From Actinomycetospora chibensis (GTDB lineage Bacteria > Actinomycetota > Actinomycetes > Mycobacteriales > Pseudonocardiaceae), in NCBI RefSeq assembly GCF_028737215.1, contig NZ_JAQZAM010000012.1, positions 176,880 through 240,879 of the forward strand: 64,000 nt of DNA, given 5' to 3'. A model generated the notes under the pieces. It made no database searches, had not been told where the DNA came from, and was given only the letters and a program-made list of their open reading frames with translations. The position numbers were made by a program, and so were the translations under genes. Of the stretch, positions 8,553 to 19,581 are shown one piece after another. Numbering within the stretch: the stretch's first letter is position 1; the number at the start of each line of letters is the position of its first letter.

Positions 8553-9730
8553 GCGACGGCGTCGCCCTGCTCCTGATGTTCGCCCTGCTCGGGGCGAACG
8601 CGTTCTTCGTCGGCGCGGAGTTCTCGCTGATCTCCGCGCGCCGCGACCGTCTCGAGGCCCTGCATGCCGAGGGCGCCGCCGGCGCCGGGACCGTGCTGCG
8701 CGCCTCCGAGCACCTCTCGATGATGCTGGCCGCCGCCCAGCTGGGCATCACGATCTGCTCGCTGGCGCTGGGCTCGCTCGGGGAGCCGGCGGTGGCCCAC
8801 CAGCTCGAGGTCGTCCTCGAGCCGATCGGCGTCCCGTCGTTCCTGATCCACCCGATCGCGTTCGTGATCGCGCTGACGATCGTGACGATCCTGCACATCG
8901 TGATCGGCGAGATGGTGCCCAAGAACATCGCCATCGCCGGGCCCGAGCGCACCTCGCTGTGGCTCGTGCCCGCGCTCGTCGCCTTCCTCAAGGTCACGCG
9001 CCCGGTGATCGTGGTGCTGAACTGGGTCGCGAACCACATCCTCAAGGCCTTCGGCGTGACGCCGGTGGACGAGCGCGAGTCGGCCTACACCCCGCAGGAG
9101 ATCGCCGGGATGCTCTCGGAGTCCCGCGCCGAGGGCCTGCTCGACGCGTCGCAGACCCGCCGACTGACCCAGGCGCTGAGCTCGGCGGAGCACACCGTCG
9201 CCGACGTGCTGATCCCGCTGGACCGGGTCACCGTGCTGCCCCCGCACCCCACGGTCGGCGCCGTGGAGGAGGCCGTGGCCCGCACCGGGTTCTCGCGCTT
9301 CCCCGTGCAGGCGCCGACCGCACCCGACGCGCACCCGCGCCTGGGCACCGACGCCATGGAGCCGGGCACCACCCCGATCACGCCGGAGGGGGAGAACCCC
9401 GACCACGCACCGGTCGTCGAGCTCGCGGGGTACCTGCACGTCAAGGACGTGCTCGACCTCGGCGACGGCGACGGCGACGGGGCCTCGGACGACGAGGCCG
9501 CCGGCCGCCCGGTGCCGTCCGACCGCGTGCGGGCCCTCCCGGAGATCTCGCTGTCGGCGCCGGTGGACGAGGCGCTGGCGGCCCTGCGGCGCGAGGGCTC
9601 GCACCTCGCCCGCGCGGTGGACTCCGAGGGCTCCACGGTCGGGCTCGTGGCCATGGAGGACCTCGTCGAGGAGTACGTCGGCACGGTCCGCGACAGCACG
9701 CACGTGACGCGGTCGGGGGCGCGCTCGTGA
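8549..9730 (+). CDS. CNNM-type membrane protein lacking the CorC_HlyC domain
   Basis: A 393-residue paralogue of the preceding gene. The membrane domain is intact (GAEFSLISARRDR, AAQLGITICSLALGSLGEPA, IGEMVPKNIAIAG), and a CBS pair follows. Two differences stand out. About 70 residues rich in Pro, Asp and Gly sit inside the CBS region (near 255-330), and the protein ends right after the second CBS motif (VAMEDLVEEYVG), without the C-terminal domain. Such short/long pairs are common in actinobacteria and may form a heteromeric transporter, which is inference. Start GTG at 8549, stop shared with the next gene by a GTGA overlap. Confidence 0.88.
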   Translation: MSDGVALLLMFALLGANAFFVGAEFSLISARRDRLEALHAEGAAGAGTVLRASEHLSMMLAAAQLGITICSLALGSLGEPAVAHQLEVVLEPIGVPSFLIHPIAFVIALTIVTILHIVIGEMVPKNIAIAGPERTSLWLVPALVAFLKVTRPVIVVLNWVANHILKAFGVTPVDERESAYTPQEIAGMLSESRAEGLLDASQTRRLTQALSSAEHTVADVLIPLDRVTVLPPHPTVGAVEEAVARTGFSRFPVQAPTAPDAHPRLGTDAMEPGTTPITPEGENPDHAPVVELAGYLHVKDVLDLGDGDGDGASDDEAAGRPVPSDRVRALPEISLSAPVDEALAALRREGSHLARAVDSEGSTVGLVAMEDLVEEYVGTVRDSTHVTRSGARS

Positions 9731-10701
9731 CCTCCCCGGAGATGCGGCGCGAGGTCCTGGTCGTCGGCGGCGGCATCAGCGGGATCGCCTGCGCCCGCGC
9801 GCTCGCGGCCGCCGGGACGCCGGCCCGGGTGCTGGAGCGCTCCCACCGCGTCGGTGGCCGGATGGCGGCGCGACCGCTGCCCGACGGGGCCGAGCACGTC
9901 GTCGACCTCGGCGCCGCCTACTTCACCGCGCGCGACGACGAGTTCGTCGCCGTCGTCGAGGACTGGCAGCGGCGCGGGCTCGCGGTGCCGTGGACCGACA
10001 CCCTCGCGGCCCGGGGCGAGGACGGCACGTGGTCGTCGACGTCCGGTCCGCAGCGGTGGTCCGCGCCTGGCGGCCTGCGCTCGCTGGTGGCCGATCTCGC
10101 CGAGGGGGTCACGGTGAGCACCGGCCACTCGGTGTCGTCGGTGACGCCCGGCCCGGCGGTGGACGGGAAGGCGGCGTGCGCCGTCGTGCTCGCCATGCCC
10201 GACCCGCAGGCCGCCCGCCTGCTCCATCCCGCCCTGCGCGCGAGCGCGGCCGTCGCCGAGCGGGCCTGGAACCCCGTCGTCTCGGTGGCCCTGGGCTACG
10301 GGCACCGCGGCTGGGAGCGCCTGCCGGCGGCGTTCGTCAACGGCCACCCCGACGTCGACCTGATCGCCGACGACGGCGACCGCCGCGGCGACGGCGCCCC
10401 GGTGCTCGTCGCGCACTCCACCGCGGAGCGGGCGCGGCGGCACCTCGACGACCCCGACGGCGCGATCGGCCCGGTCGTCGCCGCGGTGACGGAGCTGCTC
10501 GGCCTGGACGACGCGCCGGCCTGGACCCACGCGCACCGCTGGACGTACGCGAGCCCCGCGCAGCCGCGCGAGGAGGAGTTCTCCCTCGACGACGACCTCA
10601 TCGGGCTCTGCGGCGACGGGTGGGGCAGCCCGAAGGTCGAGACGGCCTGGCGCTCGGGCACCCTGCTCGGCCGGGCGATCGCGGTCCGCGTGTCCTGCTG
10701 A
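9727..10701 (+). CDS. Renalase-like FAD-dependent amine oxidase/oxidoreductase
   Basis: A 324-residue flavoprotein. The N-terminal dinucleotide fold is clear (VLVVGGGISGIACARALAAA, then LERSHRVGGRMAAR, the second nucleotide signature). It is followed by DLGAAYFTARDDEF, typical of the renalase-like COG3380 group, and a C-terminal FAD-closing segment (LIGLCGDGWGSPKVETAW). Bacterial renalases oxidise aberrant dihydronicotinamide isomers, but whether this one does so is not shown. It starts at GTG 9727, overlapping the CNNM gene by 4 bp. Confidence 0.85.
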   Translation: MTSPEMRREVLVVGGGISGIACARALAAAGTPARVLERSHRVGGRMAARPLPDGAEHVVDLGAAYFTARDDEFVAVVEDWQRRGLAVPWTDTLAARGEDGTWSSTSGPQRWSAPGGLRSLVADLAEGVTVSTGHSVSSVTPGPAVDGKAACAVVLAMPDPQAARLLHPALRASAAVAERAWNPVVSVALGYGHRGWERLPAAFVNGHPDVDLIADDGDRRGDGAPVLVAHSTAERARRHLDDPDGAIGPVVAAVTELLGLDDAPAWTHAHRWTYASPAQPREEEFSLDDDLIGLCGDGWGSPKVETAWRSGTLLGRAIAVRVSC

Positions 10702-10850
10702 GCGGCCCCTGTGCGGCCCCTGAGCGGCCACCGACCGGTCGTCGTCGCGTCGTGGCACCCGGTCGTCGCGCCGCGTGACCGCCGGCCGCGGGGTTCCACC
10801 CGTCCGCCGTCGGGGAGGCAACCCGGCCTGGTCGGCACGTCCGGTTCGTC

Positions 10851-10856
10851 TACTCT
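10851..10856 (+). promoter_or_regulatory. Candidate -10 box of the folded leader
   Basis: TACTCT lies about 6-7 nt before the folded leader that begins near 10860 and precedes the secreted peptidase-like gene. No convincing -35 is visible. Confidence 0.35.
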
Positions 10857-10859
10857 CGC

Positions 10860-10961
10860 TCACGGAACGGTTACGAGAAGGTCACGGCGCTCCCCAACGA
10901 CGGACCTTCGCTCCCCGACCGGCAGCACCGACCCCGACGGTGTCGCCAGGCCGTTCCGTGA
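10860..10961 (+). promoter_or_regulatory. Structured 5' leader, riboswitch-like three-way junction
   Basis: The leader can close by an 11-bp perfect stem (10860-10870 with 10951-10961). Inside are a 7-bp hairpin GAAGGTC/GACCTTC (10877-10883 with 10903-10909) and a hairpin at 10921-10947 with a CACCG/CGGTG core. The closing stem ends 2 nt before the GGAAGG ribosome site, so folding could control access to it. It lacks the conserved blocks of the c-di-AMP (ydaO) riboswitch. The direct repeats GGTTACG and GGTCACG, 11 bp apart, could alternatively be a protein-binding site. Confidence 0.45.
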
Positions 10962-10975
10962 TCGGAAGGCAGAAC

Positions 10976-11839
10976 GTGACACGGCAACGCTCCCCCTGGG
11001 GCCGTGACGCTGAGGCTGGCACGAGCCGACGCGAGCCCCGGACGGTCCCCTTCGTCATGCCCGAGGGCGCCGTCCGCGGCGCGTCGCGCCACCGCTCCCC
11101 CGCCCGCTCCGCGATGCGCCACGGCGCCGTCGCGGCCGGGCTCACCGGCAGCGCGCTGGCCCTCGTCGGCCCGGCGGTCATCGCCCTGCCCGACCAGGAC
11201 CCCCAGGACGCGGCCACCACGCTCGAGCTCTCCGCGCAGGGCGCCTCCCTCGCCGACACGGCGTCGGCGTCCTCGTCGTCGGTCGGCTCGGCCGTCACGC
11301 CGGTGAGCGAGCCGTCGGGCGGCGCCGCGTCCGCGGACCTCATCAAGGCCGCTGAGCGCGACCGCGCGGCCGACGCCGCCACGGCCCGCCGGGCCGAGGC
11401 GGACGCCGCCGCACAACGACAGACCCAGCAGGCCGCCGCCGAGGAGGAGCGCACCGCCTCGGTGACCGGGTGCGGCGCGTCCGGCTCCTACGGCGGCGTC
11501 GCCGACTCCGTCCAGGAGGTCGGCAACGCGATGGAGTGCGTCTTCCCGGGCCACGACGTCCTGGGCGTCGGCAGCCGCGGCGGCCAGTCCGACCACCCCG
11601 ACGGCTACGCGCTGGACTTCATGACCACCAGCGGCGACGCGATCGCCGACTGCGTCATCGAGAACAAGGGCGACCTCGGCGTCGAGTACGTGATCTGGGA
11701 CCAGCGGATCAACACCGGCTCGGGCTGGGAGAGCATGGAGGACCGTGGCGGCGCCACGGCCAACCACGAGGACCATGTCCACATCTCGTTCGAGCGCGGC
11801 GGCTCCCCCGACGTCTCGGCCCTGCGCAGCTGCGGCTGA
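10976..11839 (+). CDS. Secreted or anchored ARB_07466-like zinc-peptidase-fold protein
   Basis: A 287-residue cell-surface protein. After a basic N-terminus there is one hydrophobic segment (residues about 46-65, VAAGLTGSALALVGPAVIAL) that can act as signal or anchor. An Ala/Glu/Arg-rich coiled-coil-like stretch covers about 120-165. A C-terminal domain of about 110 residues matches the actinobacterial ARB_07466-like domain (GNAMECVFPGHDVLGVGSRG, SGWESMEDRGG). The residues SDHPDGYALDF and EDHVHISF recall the H-x6-D and HxH metal ligands of LAS/M15 peptidases, so a peptidoglycan role is likely but unproven. GTG 10976 follows a GGAAGG site by 6 bp. Confidence 0.82.
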   Translation: MTRQRSPWGRDAEAGTSRREPRTVPFVMPEGAVRGASRHRSPARSAMRHGAVAAGLTGSALALVGPAVIALPDQDPQDAATTLELSAQGASLADTASASSSSVGSAVTPVSEPSGGAASADLIKAAERDRAADAATARRAEADAAAQRQTQQAAAEEERTASVTGCGASGSYGGVADSVQEVGNAMECVFPGHDVLGVGSRGGQSDHPDGYALDFMTTSGDAIADCVIENKGDLGVEYVIWDQRINTGSGWESMEDRGGATANHEDHVHISFERGGSPDVSALRSCG

Positions 11840-11895
11840 GTCGGTCGGCAGGTCCGCTCTTCACACGCCCTTGACTCACCTGGTCCACTGAGCGG

Positions 11896-13278
11896 GTGTC
11901 GACGGAGACGAGCAGGTCGAGCACGGACAGTGAGCTCGGGCGCCGGACGGTGCGGCGGGTCGTCTGGCGGCTGATGCCCCTGCTGGGGCTGCTGTACTTC
12001 ATCAACTACCTCGACCGCGTCAACATCGGCTTCGCCGGGCCGAACGGCATGAACGCCGAGCTCCAGATGACGGCCACGGTGTTCGGGCTCGCCTCGGGCA
12101 TCTTCTTCGTCGGCTACCTGCTGCTCGAGGTGCCGAGCAACCTGGCGCTGCACCGCTTCGGCGCGCGGCGGTGGATCACCCGGATCCTCGTGTCCTGGGG
12201 CATCGTCGCCTCGATCATGGCGTTCGCGCCGAACGCGACGGTGCTGATCGTTCTCCGCTTCCTGCTCGGCGTGGCAGAGGCCGGCTTCTTCCCCGGCATC
12301 ATCCTGTATCTGACCTTCTGGTTCCCGGCCGAGTACCGGGCGCGCGCGGTCGGCTGGTTCATGGTCGCGGTGCCGATCTCCACCGCGGTCGGGTCGACGG
12401 TCAGCGCCCTGATCATCTCCGTGGGCGACGGCCTCTTCGGGCTCTCGGGCTGGCGGGTGATGTTCCTGCTCGAGGGCATCCCGGCGATCCTGCTCGGCAT
12501 CGTCACGTTCTTCGCCCTCACCGACCGTCCCGAGCAGGCGTCGTGGCTGTCCGAGGACGAGCGGACGTGGCTGAGCCGGCGGCTGGCCGCCGAGTCCGCC
12601 GAGGTGGAGGCCGGCGGCCACTGGCCGCTGCGCCGAGCCCTGACCGCGCCGCGCATCCTCGTGCTGGCCTTCGTCTACTTCGGCGTCACCTATGGCCTCT
12701 ACGCTCTGGGCTTCTTCCTGCCCACGATCGTCTCCGGGTTCGAGCAGCAGTTCGGGACCAAGCTCGGCATCGTCGAGAAGGGCCTGGTCACGTCCGTGCC
12801 GTACGCGGTGGCGGCGGTCGGGATGGTGCTCTGGAGCCGCGCGGCCGACCGTGCTGCCGCCCGCACCGACGGCGGCTTCCTCGCCGGCGAGTCCGGGCGG
12901 CGCTGGTGGCTGGCCCTGCCGATGATCCTCGGCGGCATCGCCATCCCGATCGCGCTCTACCAGAGCAACCCGTTCTGGACGATGGCGGCGGTGACGGTCT
13001 GCGCGGTCGGGACCTGCTCGGCCCTGCCCACCTTCTGGCCCCTGCCCTCGCAGTTCCTCACCGGGGCGGCCGCGGCCGGCGGCATCGCCCTGATCAACTC
13101 CCTGGGGAACCTCTCGGGCTTCGTCGCGCCGTACGTCACCGGCGGGCTCGCCGACCTCACCGGCAGCCAGCGCGCGGGGCTCTGGGTCGTCGGCCTCGTG
13201 ACGATCCTGGCCGCGGTCCTCGCGCTGGTCGTCGGGCGCACGCGTCACCCTTCCGCCGTAGTGCACTCCTCGGGTTAA
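11896..13278 (+). CDS. MFS transporter, anion:cation symporter type
   Basis: A 460-residue major-facilitator protein with 12 predicted membrane helices. The first loop motif (YLDRVNIGFAGPNGMNAEL) and the RFLLGVAEAGFFPGIILYLT helix place it in the anion:cation symporter branch, which imports organic acids such as tartrate, phthalate or galactarate. The actual solute cannot be told from sequence. A central loop (about residues 205-245) contains DRPEQASWLSEDERTWL, usual for this branch. Start GTG at 11896. No catabolic genes are adjacent. Confidence 0.88.
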   Translation: MSTETSRSSTDSELGRRTVRRVVWRLMPLLGLLYFINYLDRVNIGFAGPNGMNAELQMTATVFGLASGIFFVGYLLLEVPSNLALHRFGARRWITRILVSWGIVASIMAFAPNATVLIVLRFLLGVAEAGFFPGIILYLTFWFPAEYRARAVGWFMVAVPISTAVGSTVSALIISVGDGLFGLSGWRVMFLLEGIPAILLGIVTFFALTDRPEQASWLSEDERTWLSRRLAAESAEVEAGGHWPLRRALTAPRILVLAFVYFGVTYGLYALGFFLPTIVSGFEQQFGTKLGIVEKGLVTSVPYAVAAVGMVLWSRAADRAAARTDGGFLAGESGRRWWLALPMILGGIAIPIALYQSNPFWTMAAVTVCAVGTCSALPTFWPLPSQFLTGAAAAGGIALINSLGNLSGFVAPYVTGGLADLTGSQRAGLWVVGLVTILAAVLALVVGRTRHPSAVVHSSG

Positions 13279-13342
13279 GCTCCCCGCCACCCGCTCGACG
13301 GCGACGCGGATCACCACCTGACCGAGGCCCTGAGGGGGACGT

Positions 13343-14803
13343 GTGCCGGGACCGGACCGCAGCGCCTGGTTGCGGCGCAAACCGATCGCCACCATGGCGG
13401 CCGAGACCGGCGCCGACGCCTCCGCGGGCCACGAGGGCGGGGACCTCAAGCGCTCGATCGGGCTCGGTCAGCTCGTGGCCATCGGCATCGGGTCGACGGT
13501 CGGCACCGGCATCTTCTTCGTGCTCTCCGAGGCCACCCCGAAGGCCGGGCCCGCGGTGGTCCTGTCCTTCGTGATCGCCGGGATCACCGCCGGACTGACC
13601 GCACTCTGCTACGCCGAGCTGGCCTCGGCGGTGCCGGTGTCCGGGTCGTCGTACTCCTACGCCTACGCCACCCTCGGCGAGGCCGCGGCGATGGGCGTGG
13701 CCGCCTGCCTGATCCTCGAGTACCTCGTCTCCTCGGCCGCCGTCTCGGTGGGCTGGTCGGAGTACCTCAACGCCCTCCTCCAGAGCACGGTCGGCGTCCG
13801 GGTGCCCGAGGCGCTGTCCGGAGCGCCGGGCGCCGGCGGCATCGTCAACCTGCCGGCGATCGTCCTCGTCCTCCTCTGCACCCTGCTGCTGATCCGCGGG
13901 GTGAGCGAGTCGGCCACGGCCAACGCGATCATGGTGGTGATCAAGCTCGCGGTCCTGCTGCTGTTCGTCGGGCTGGCGTTCACCGCGTTCTCCGCCGACA
14001 ACTTCGCGGAGTTCGCGCCGCTCGGCGTCGGGGGTATCGGCGCCGCGGCGGGCACGGTGTTCTTCTCGTTCATCGGCCTCGACGCCGTGTCGACGGCCGG
14101 CGAGGAGGTCAAGGACCCACGACGCACCCTCCCCCGCGCCCTGATGCTCTCGCTCGTCGTCGTCACCGTGGTCTACCTGCTGGTGGCCGTCTCGGCGCTC
14201 GGCGCGCAGCCGTGGGAGCAGTTCGAGGGCCAGGAGGCCGGGCTCGCGGCGATCCTCACGCAGGTGACGGGCGCCAGCTGGCCGGGGATCGTCCTCGCCG
14301 CGGGCGCCGTCATCTCGATCTTCAGCGTCACCCTGGTGACGATGTACGCCCAGAGCCGGATCCTGTTCTCGATGAGCCGCGACGCAATGCTGCCCCCGCT
14401 GCTCTCGCGGGTGAACCCGCGCACCCTCACCCCGGTGCCCACGACGCTCCTCGTCGGGATCGCCGTCGCCGTGCTGGCCGGTCTGGTGCCGCTCGACGTC
14501 CTCGCCGACCTCGTCAGCGTGGGGACCCTCGTGGCGTTCAGCGTCGTGTCGATCGGGGTCATGGTGCTGCGCCGGACCGCGCCGGACCTCCCCCGCGGCT
14601 TCCGCGTGCCCGGCTACCCGGTGACCCCGGTCCTGTCGATCGCGGCCTGCGTCTACCTCATCCTCGGGCTCTCCTGGATCACCCACCTCGTGTTCGTCCT
14701 CTGGCTGGCGGCCGCGTTGATCTTCTGGGCGCTCTACGGGGCCCGCCACTCACGGCTCATCGGCACCCCGGCCGGGTCGTCGGACGGAGGGGCGTCGTCG
14801 TGA
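13343..14803 (+). CDS. APC-family amino acid permease
   Basis: A 486-residue secondary transporter of the cationic amino acid type. Twelve or more helices are seen. Helix 1 carries the broken-helix substrate motif IGIGSTVGTGIFFVLS, and helix 6 carries TVFFSFIGLDAVSTAGEEVK. A hydrophilic N-terminus of about 40 residues precedes them. The ribosome site GAGGGGGAC lies just upstream of the GTG at 13343. The gene overlaps the universal stress protein gene by GTGA, an arrangement that suggests the stress protein modulates transport. Confidence 0.9.
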   Translation: MPGPDRSAWLRRKPIATMAAETGADASAGHEGGDLKRSIGLGQLVAIGIGSTVGTGIFFVLSEATPKAGPAVVLSFVIAGITAGLTALCYAELASAVPVSGSSYSYAYATLGEAAAMGVAACLILEYLVSSAAVSVGWSEYLNALLQSTVGVRVPEALSGAPGAGGIVNLPAIVLVLLCTLLLIRGVSESATANAIMVVIKLAVLLLFVGLAFTAFSADNFAEFAPLGVGGIGAAAGTVFFSFIGLDAVSTAGEEVKDPRRTLPRALMLSLVVVTVVYLLVAVSALGAQPWEQFEGQEAGLAAILTQVTGASWPGIVLAAGAVISIFSVTLVTMYAQSRILFSMSRDAMLPPLLSRVNPRTLTPVPTTLLVGIAVAVLAGLVPLDVLADLVSVGTLVAFSVVSIGVMVLRRTAPDLPRGFRVPGYPVTPVLSIAACVYLILGLSWITHLVFVLWLAAALIFWALYGARHSRLIGTPAGSSDGGASS

Positions 14804-15591
14804 CCGTGCTCGTCGGGCACCTGCCCGGGACCGACCCCGACGCCGCGGTCTCGCTCGGGGCGCGCCTGGCGCGCGTGATCGGCGGCCCGCTCGTCGTCTG
14901 CACCGTCTCCCCGCCCGGGCACGACGAGACGCCGGAGGCCACCCCGGAGATCGACGGTGTCGAGGTCGAGGTCGAGCACATCGAGGACCGCTCGGTGCCC
15001 GGCGGCCTGGCCCGAGCCGCGCACGCACGCCAGGCCGACCTGGTGGTGCTCGGCGACGGCCCGCCCCGCCCGGGATCGGTGGGCGCCCGCCTCGCGCGGG
15101 CCGCCGACGTGCCGGTCGCGCTCGCCGGGCACGTCGCGCTCGCCGACGGTGCCGTCACCCGCGTGACCTGCGCGTTCGGCCCGGGGCGCCGCGCCCACAG
15201 CGTGCTCGCCACGGCCGCGGACCTCGCCCGCCGCGCCGACGCCGCCCTGCGCGTCGCGTCCTTCGCCCCGCAGCGCGGGCCCACCGTGCCGCCGGAGGCG
15301 GGCCTGCACGCCGAGCGGGTGGTCGTCGAGCAGTGGCGCGAGCAGATGATCGGCGCGCAGCGCGAGGCGCTCGAGGGCCTGGGGATCGCCGGCGCCGAGA
15401 CCGTCGCGGTCGCGGACGAGACGGTCGAGGAGGCCGTGCGGTCGCTGGAGTGGGGCGAGGGTGACCTCCTCGTCGCCGGCGCCTCGGCCGCCGGCGCCGC
15501 CACCCGGCTGCTCATCGGCGACCCCGGCGCCGCCGTCCTCGAGGCCTCCCCCGTGCCGATCGTCCTGTCCCCGGGGGCCACGGCGCTCTGA
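14800..15591 (+). CDS. Universal stress protein, tandem UspA domains
   Basis: A 263-residue protein with two Usp-like halves. The N-terminal half (VLVGHLPGTDPDAAVSLGA) is degenerate. The C-terminal half starts near residue 125 (VTCAFGPGRRAHSVLATAAD) and ends with GDLLVAGASAAGAATRLLIG and SPVPIVLSPGA, the strand and loop near the ATP site. It is coupled by a 4-bp overlap to the permease. The stop codon lies inside the first of two palindromes that control the next gene. Confidence 0.85.
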   Translation: MTVLVGHLPGTDPDAAVSLGARLARVIGGPLVVCTVSPPGHDETPEATPEIDGVEVEVEHIEDRSVPGGLARAAHARQADLVVLGDGPPRPGSVGARLARAADVPVALAGHVALADGAVTRVTCAFGPGRRAHSVLATAADLARRADAALRVASFAPQRGPTVPPEAGLHAERVVVEQWREQMIGAQREALEGLGIAGAETVAVADETVEEAVRSLEWGEGDLLVAGASAAGAATRLLIGDPGAAVLEASPVPIVLSPGATAL

Positions 15592-15614
15592 GTGTCAACG
15601 TCGGTTGACACTCA
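15589..15614 (+). promoter_or_regulatory. Operator 1 of the HTH/Clp-N module (11-bp perfect arms)
   Basis: TGAGTGTCAAC and its exact complement flank the 4-nt centre GTCG. The inner core TGTCAACGTCGGTTGACA covers 15593-15610 and includes the TTGACA -35 element. The palindrome overlaps the stop codon of the upstream stress-protein gene. Confidence 0.7.
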
Positions 15615-15633
15615 GCGTGTGTCAACCTAGATT
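15605..15633 (+). promoter_or_regulatory. Consensus promoter, leaderless, of the HTH gene
   Basis: TTGACA (15605-15610), a 17-bp spacer and TAGATT (15628-15633) form a near-perfect primary-sigma promoter. The ATG at 15641 follows the -10 box by 7 nt, so the message should start at the start codon. Both boxes are embedded in palindromic operators. Confidence 0.7.
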
Positions 15634-15637
15634 GACA
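15620..15637 (+). promoter_or_regulatory. Operator 2 of the HTH/Clp-N module
   Basis: TGTCAACCTAGATTGACA repeats the core of operator 1 with one arm mismatch. Its centre lies 27 bp from that of operator 1, and it overlaps the -10 box. Binding would block the promoter. Confidence 0.65.
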
Positions 15638-15640
15638 CGC

Positions 15641-15859
15641 ATGGCCGATGCGACGGCAGTGGCGGCGGCGGCGTCCTCGCAGGACCCGGCGACAGGCCTG
15701 GCGGCGGTGGTCTCCCTGCGGGCGCTCCTCGAGTCCCTGGAGGAGCTGCAGGTCCGCAACGCCCGGGACCAGGGCTGGTCCTGGCAGCAGATCGCCGACG
15801 GGCTGTCGGTCAGCCGGCAGGCGGTGCACAAGAAGTACCGCCGCAGCGGAGTCGTCTAG
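15641..15859 (+). CDS. Small helix-turn-helix protein
   Basis: A 72-residue protein. After an Ala-rich start, a helix (SLRALLESLEELQVRNARDQ) leads into a compact HTH: WSWQQIADGLSVSRQAVHKK, with QQIADGL and SRQAVHKK as the two helices. It is too small for an effector domain. It should bind as a dimer to the TGTCAA-type palindromes in its own promoter. The next gene, encoding a double Clp-N protein, starts 24 bp downstream. This HTH/Clp-N pair is recurrent in actinobacteria, and I know of no described function. Confidence 0.85.
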   Translation: MADATAVAAAASSQDPATGLAAVVSLRALLESLEELQVRNARDQGWSWQQIADGLSVSRQAVHKKYRRSGVV

Positions 15860-15883
15860 GGAGAACGTCGCGGAGGTCCGACC

Positions 15884-16444
15884 ATGTTCGAACGCTTCAC
15901 CGATCCGGCGCGCCGGATCGTGGTCCTGGCCCAGGAGGAGGCCCGCGAGCGCGCCGACGACCACATCGGTAGCGAGCACCTCCTGCTCGGGCTGTGCCGG
16001 GCAGGTGAGACCCGCGGGGCGGCGCTGCTCGCCGCCCGCGGGGTGACCCTCGCGGTGGTCGAGGAGGACCTGCGCCGCGCGGGACCGCCCGACCTGCCCG
16101 ACCGCGAGGCGCTCGCCGGCGTCGGCATCGACCTCGACGAGGTCCGCGCCCGCATCGAGGAGGCCTTCGGCCCGGGTGCGCTCGAGAACACCCGGGCCGC
16201 GGGCGGGCGGCGACGTCGGCTCTGGGGTCGCATCCCCTTCGACCGTGGCGCGAAGAAGGTCCTCGAGCTCGCCCTGCGCGAGGCGATGCACCGCGGCGAC
16301 CGCGCCATCGGCTCCGAGCACGTCCTGCTGGGCATGCTCCACCGCGAGACCGGTCGCGCGGCGCCGCTGCTGCACGCCCGGGGCGTCACGTTGCCCGCGG
16401 TGCGCGCGGCCCTCGACGACGCGCCCGGAGCGGCCAGCGGCTGA
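15884..16444 (+). CDS. Clp protease N-terminal domain protein (two repeats, no ATPase)
   Basis: A 186-residue protein made of two Clp-N (double helical repeat) domains. The first spans residues 1-75 (MFERFTDPARRIVVLAQEEA, IGSEHLLLGL) and the second about 110-180 (AKKVLELALREAMHRG, IGSEHVLLGML). It lacks the AAA+ modules of ClpA/ClpC. It could act as a free substrate or adaptor receptor, or compete with ClpC for adaptors, which is inference. A GGAGG site precedes the ATG. It is probably co-transcribed with the HTH gene and so under the same operators. Confidence 0.88.
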   Translation: MFERFTDPARRIVVLAQEEARERADDHIGSEHLLLGLCRAGETRGAALLAARGVTLAVVEEDLRRAGPPDLPDREALAGVGIDLDEVRARIEEAFGPGALENTRAAGGRRRRLWGRIPFDRGAKKVLELALREAMHRGDRAIGSEHVLLGMLHRETGRAAPLLHARGVTLPAVRAALDDAPGAASG

Positions 16445-16520
16445 CCGCCCCGGGGTCGTCGAATGATCGACGGAGCGATACGGACACTCAACGTCTGCGA
16501 CGGTCCGCCGCTGACACGTA

Positions 16521-19484
<2,964 letters not shown>

Positions 19485-19581
19485 GACGCCTCCGGTGGCA
19501 GGGCGAGCAGGGGCCTCGCACGCCGCGGACAGCACCATCATCGTGCCGTCCGTCGCGTACGGCCTCCCCCTCTGCCGCTGC

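Noticed and set aside
10860..10961. c-di-AMP (ydaO) riboswitch before the peptidase-like gene
   Set aside because: The context fits, but conserved blocks such as GGGGTGAA and CCGTCAGCTAAC are absent, so I report only an unassigned folded leader.
11605..13449. Long minus-strand open frame opposite the MFS gene
   Set aside because: Charged low-complexity shadow; the plus strand encodes a clear 12-helix transporter.
16456..16473. Terminator between the Clp-N gene and gcvP
   Set aside because: Only a 6-bp stem (CGTCGA/TCGACG) with no T-run; too weak to list.
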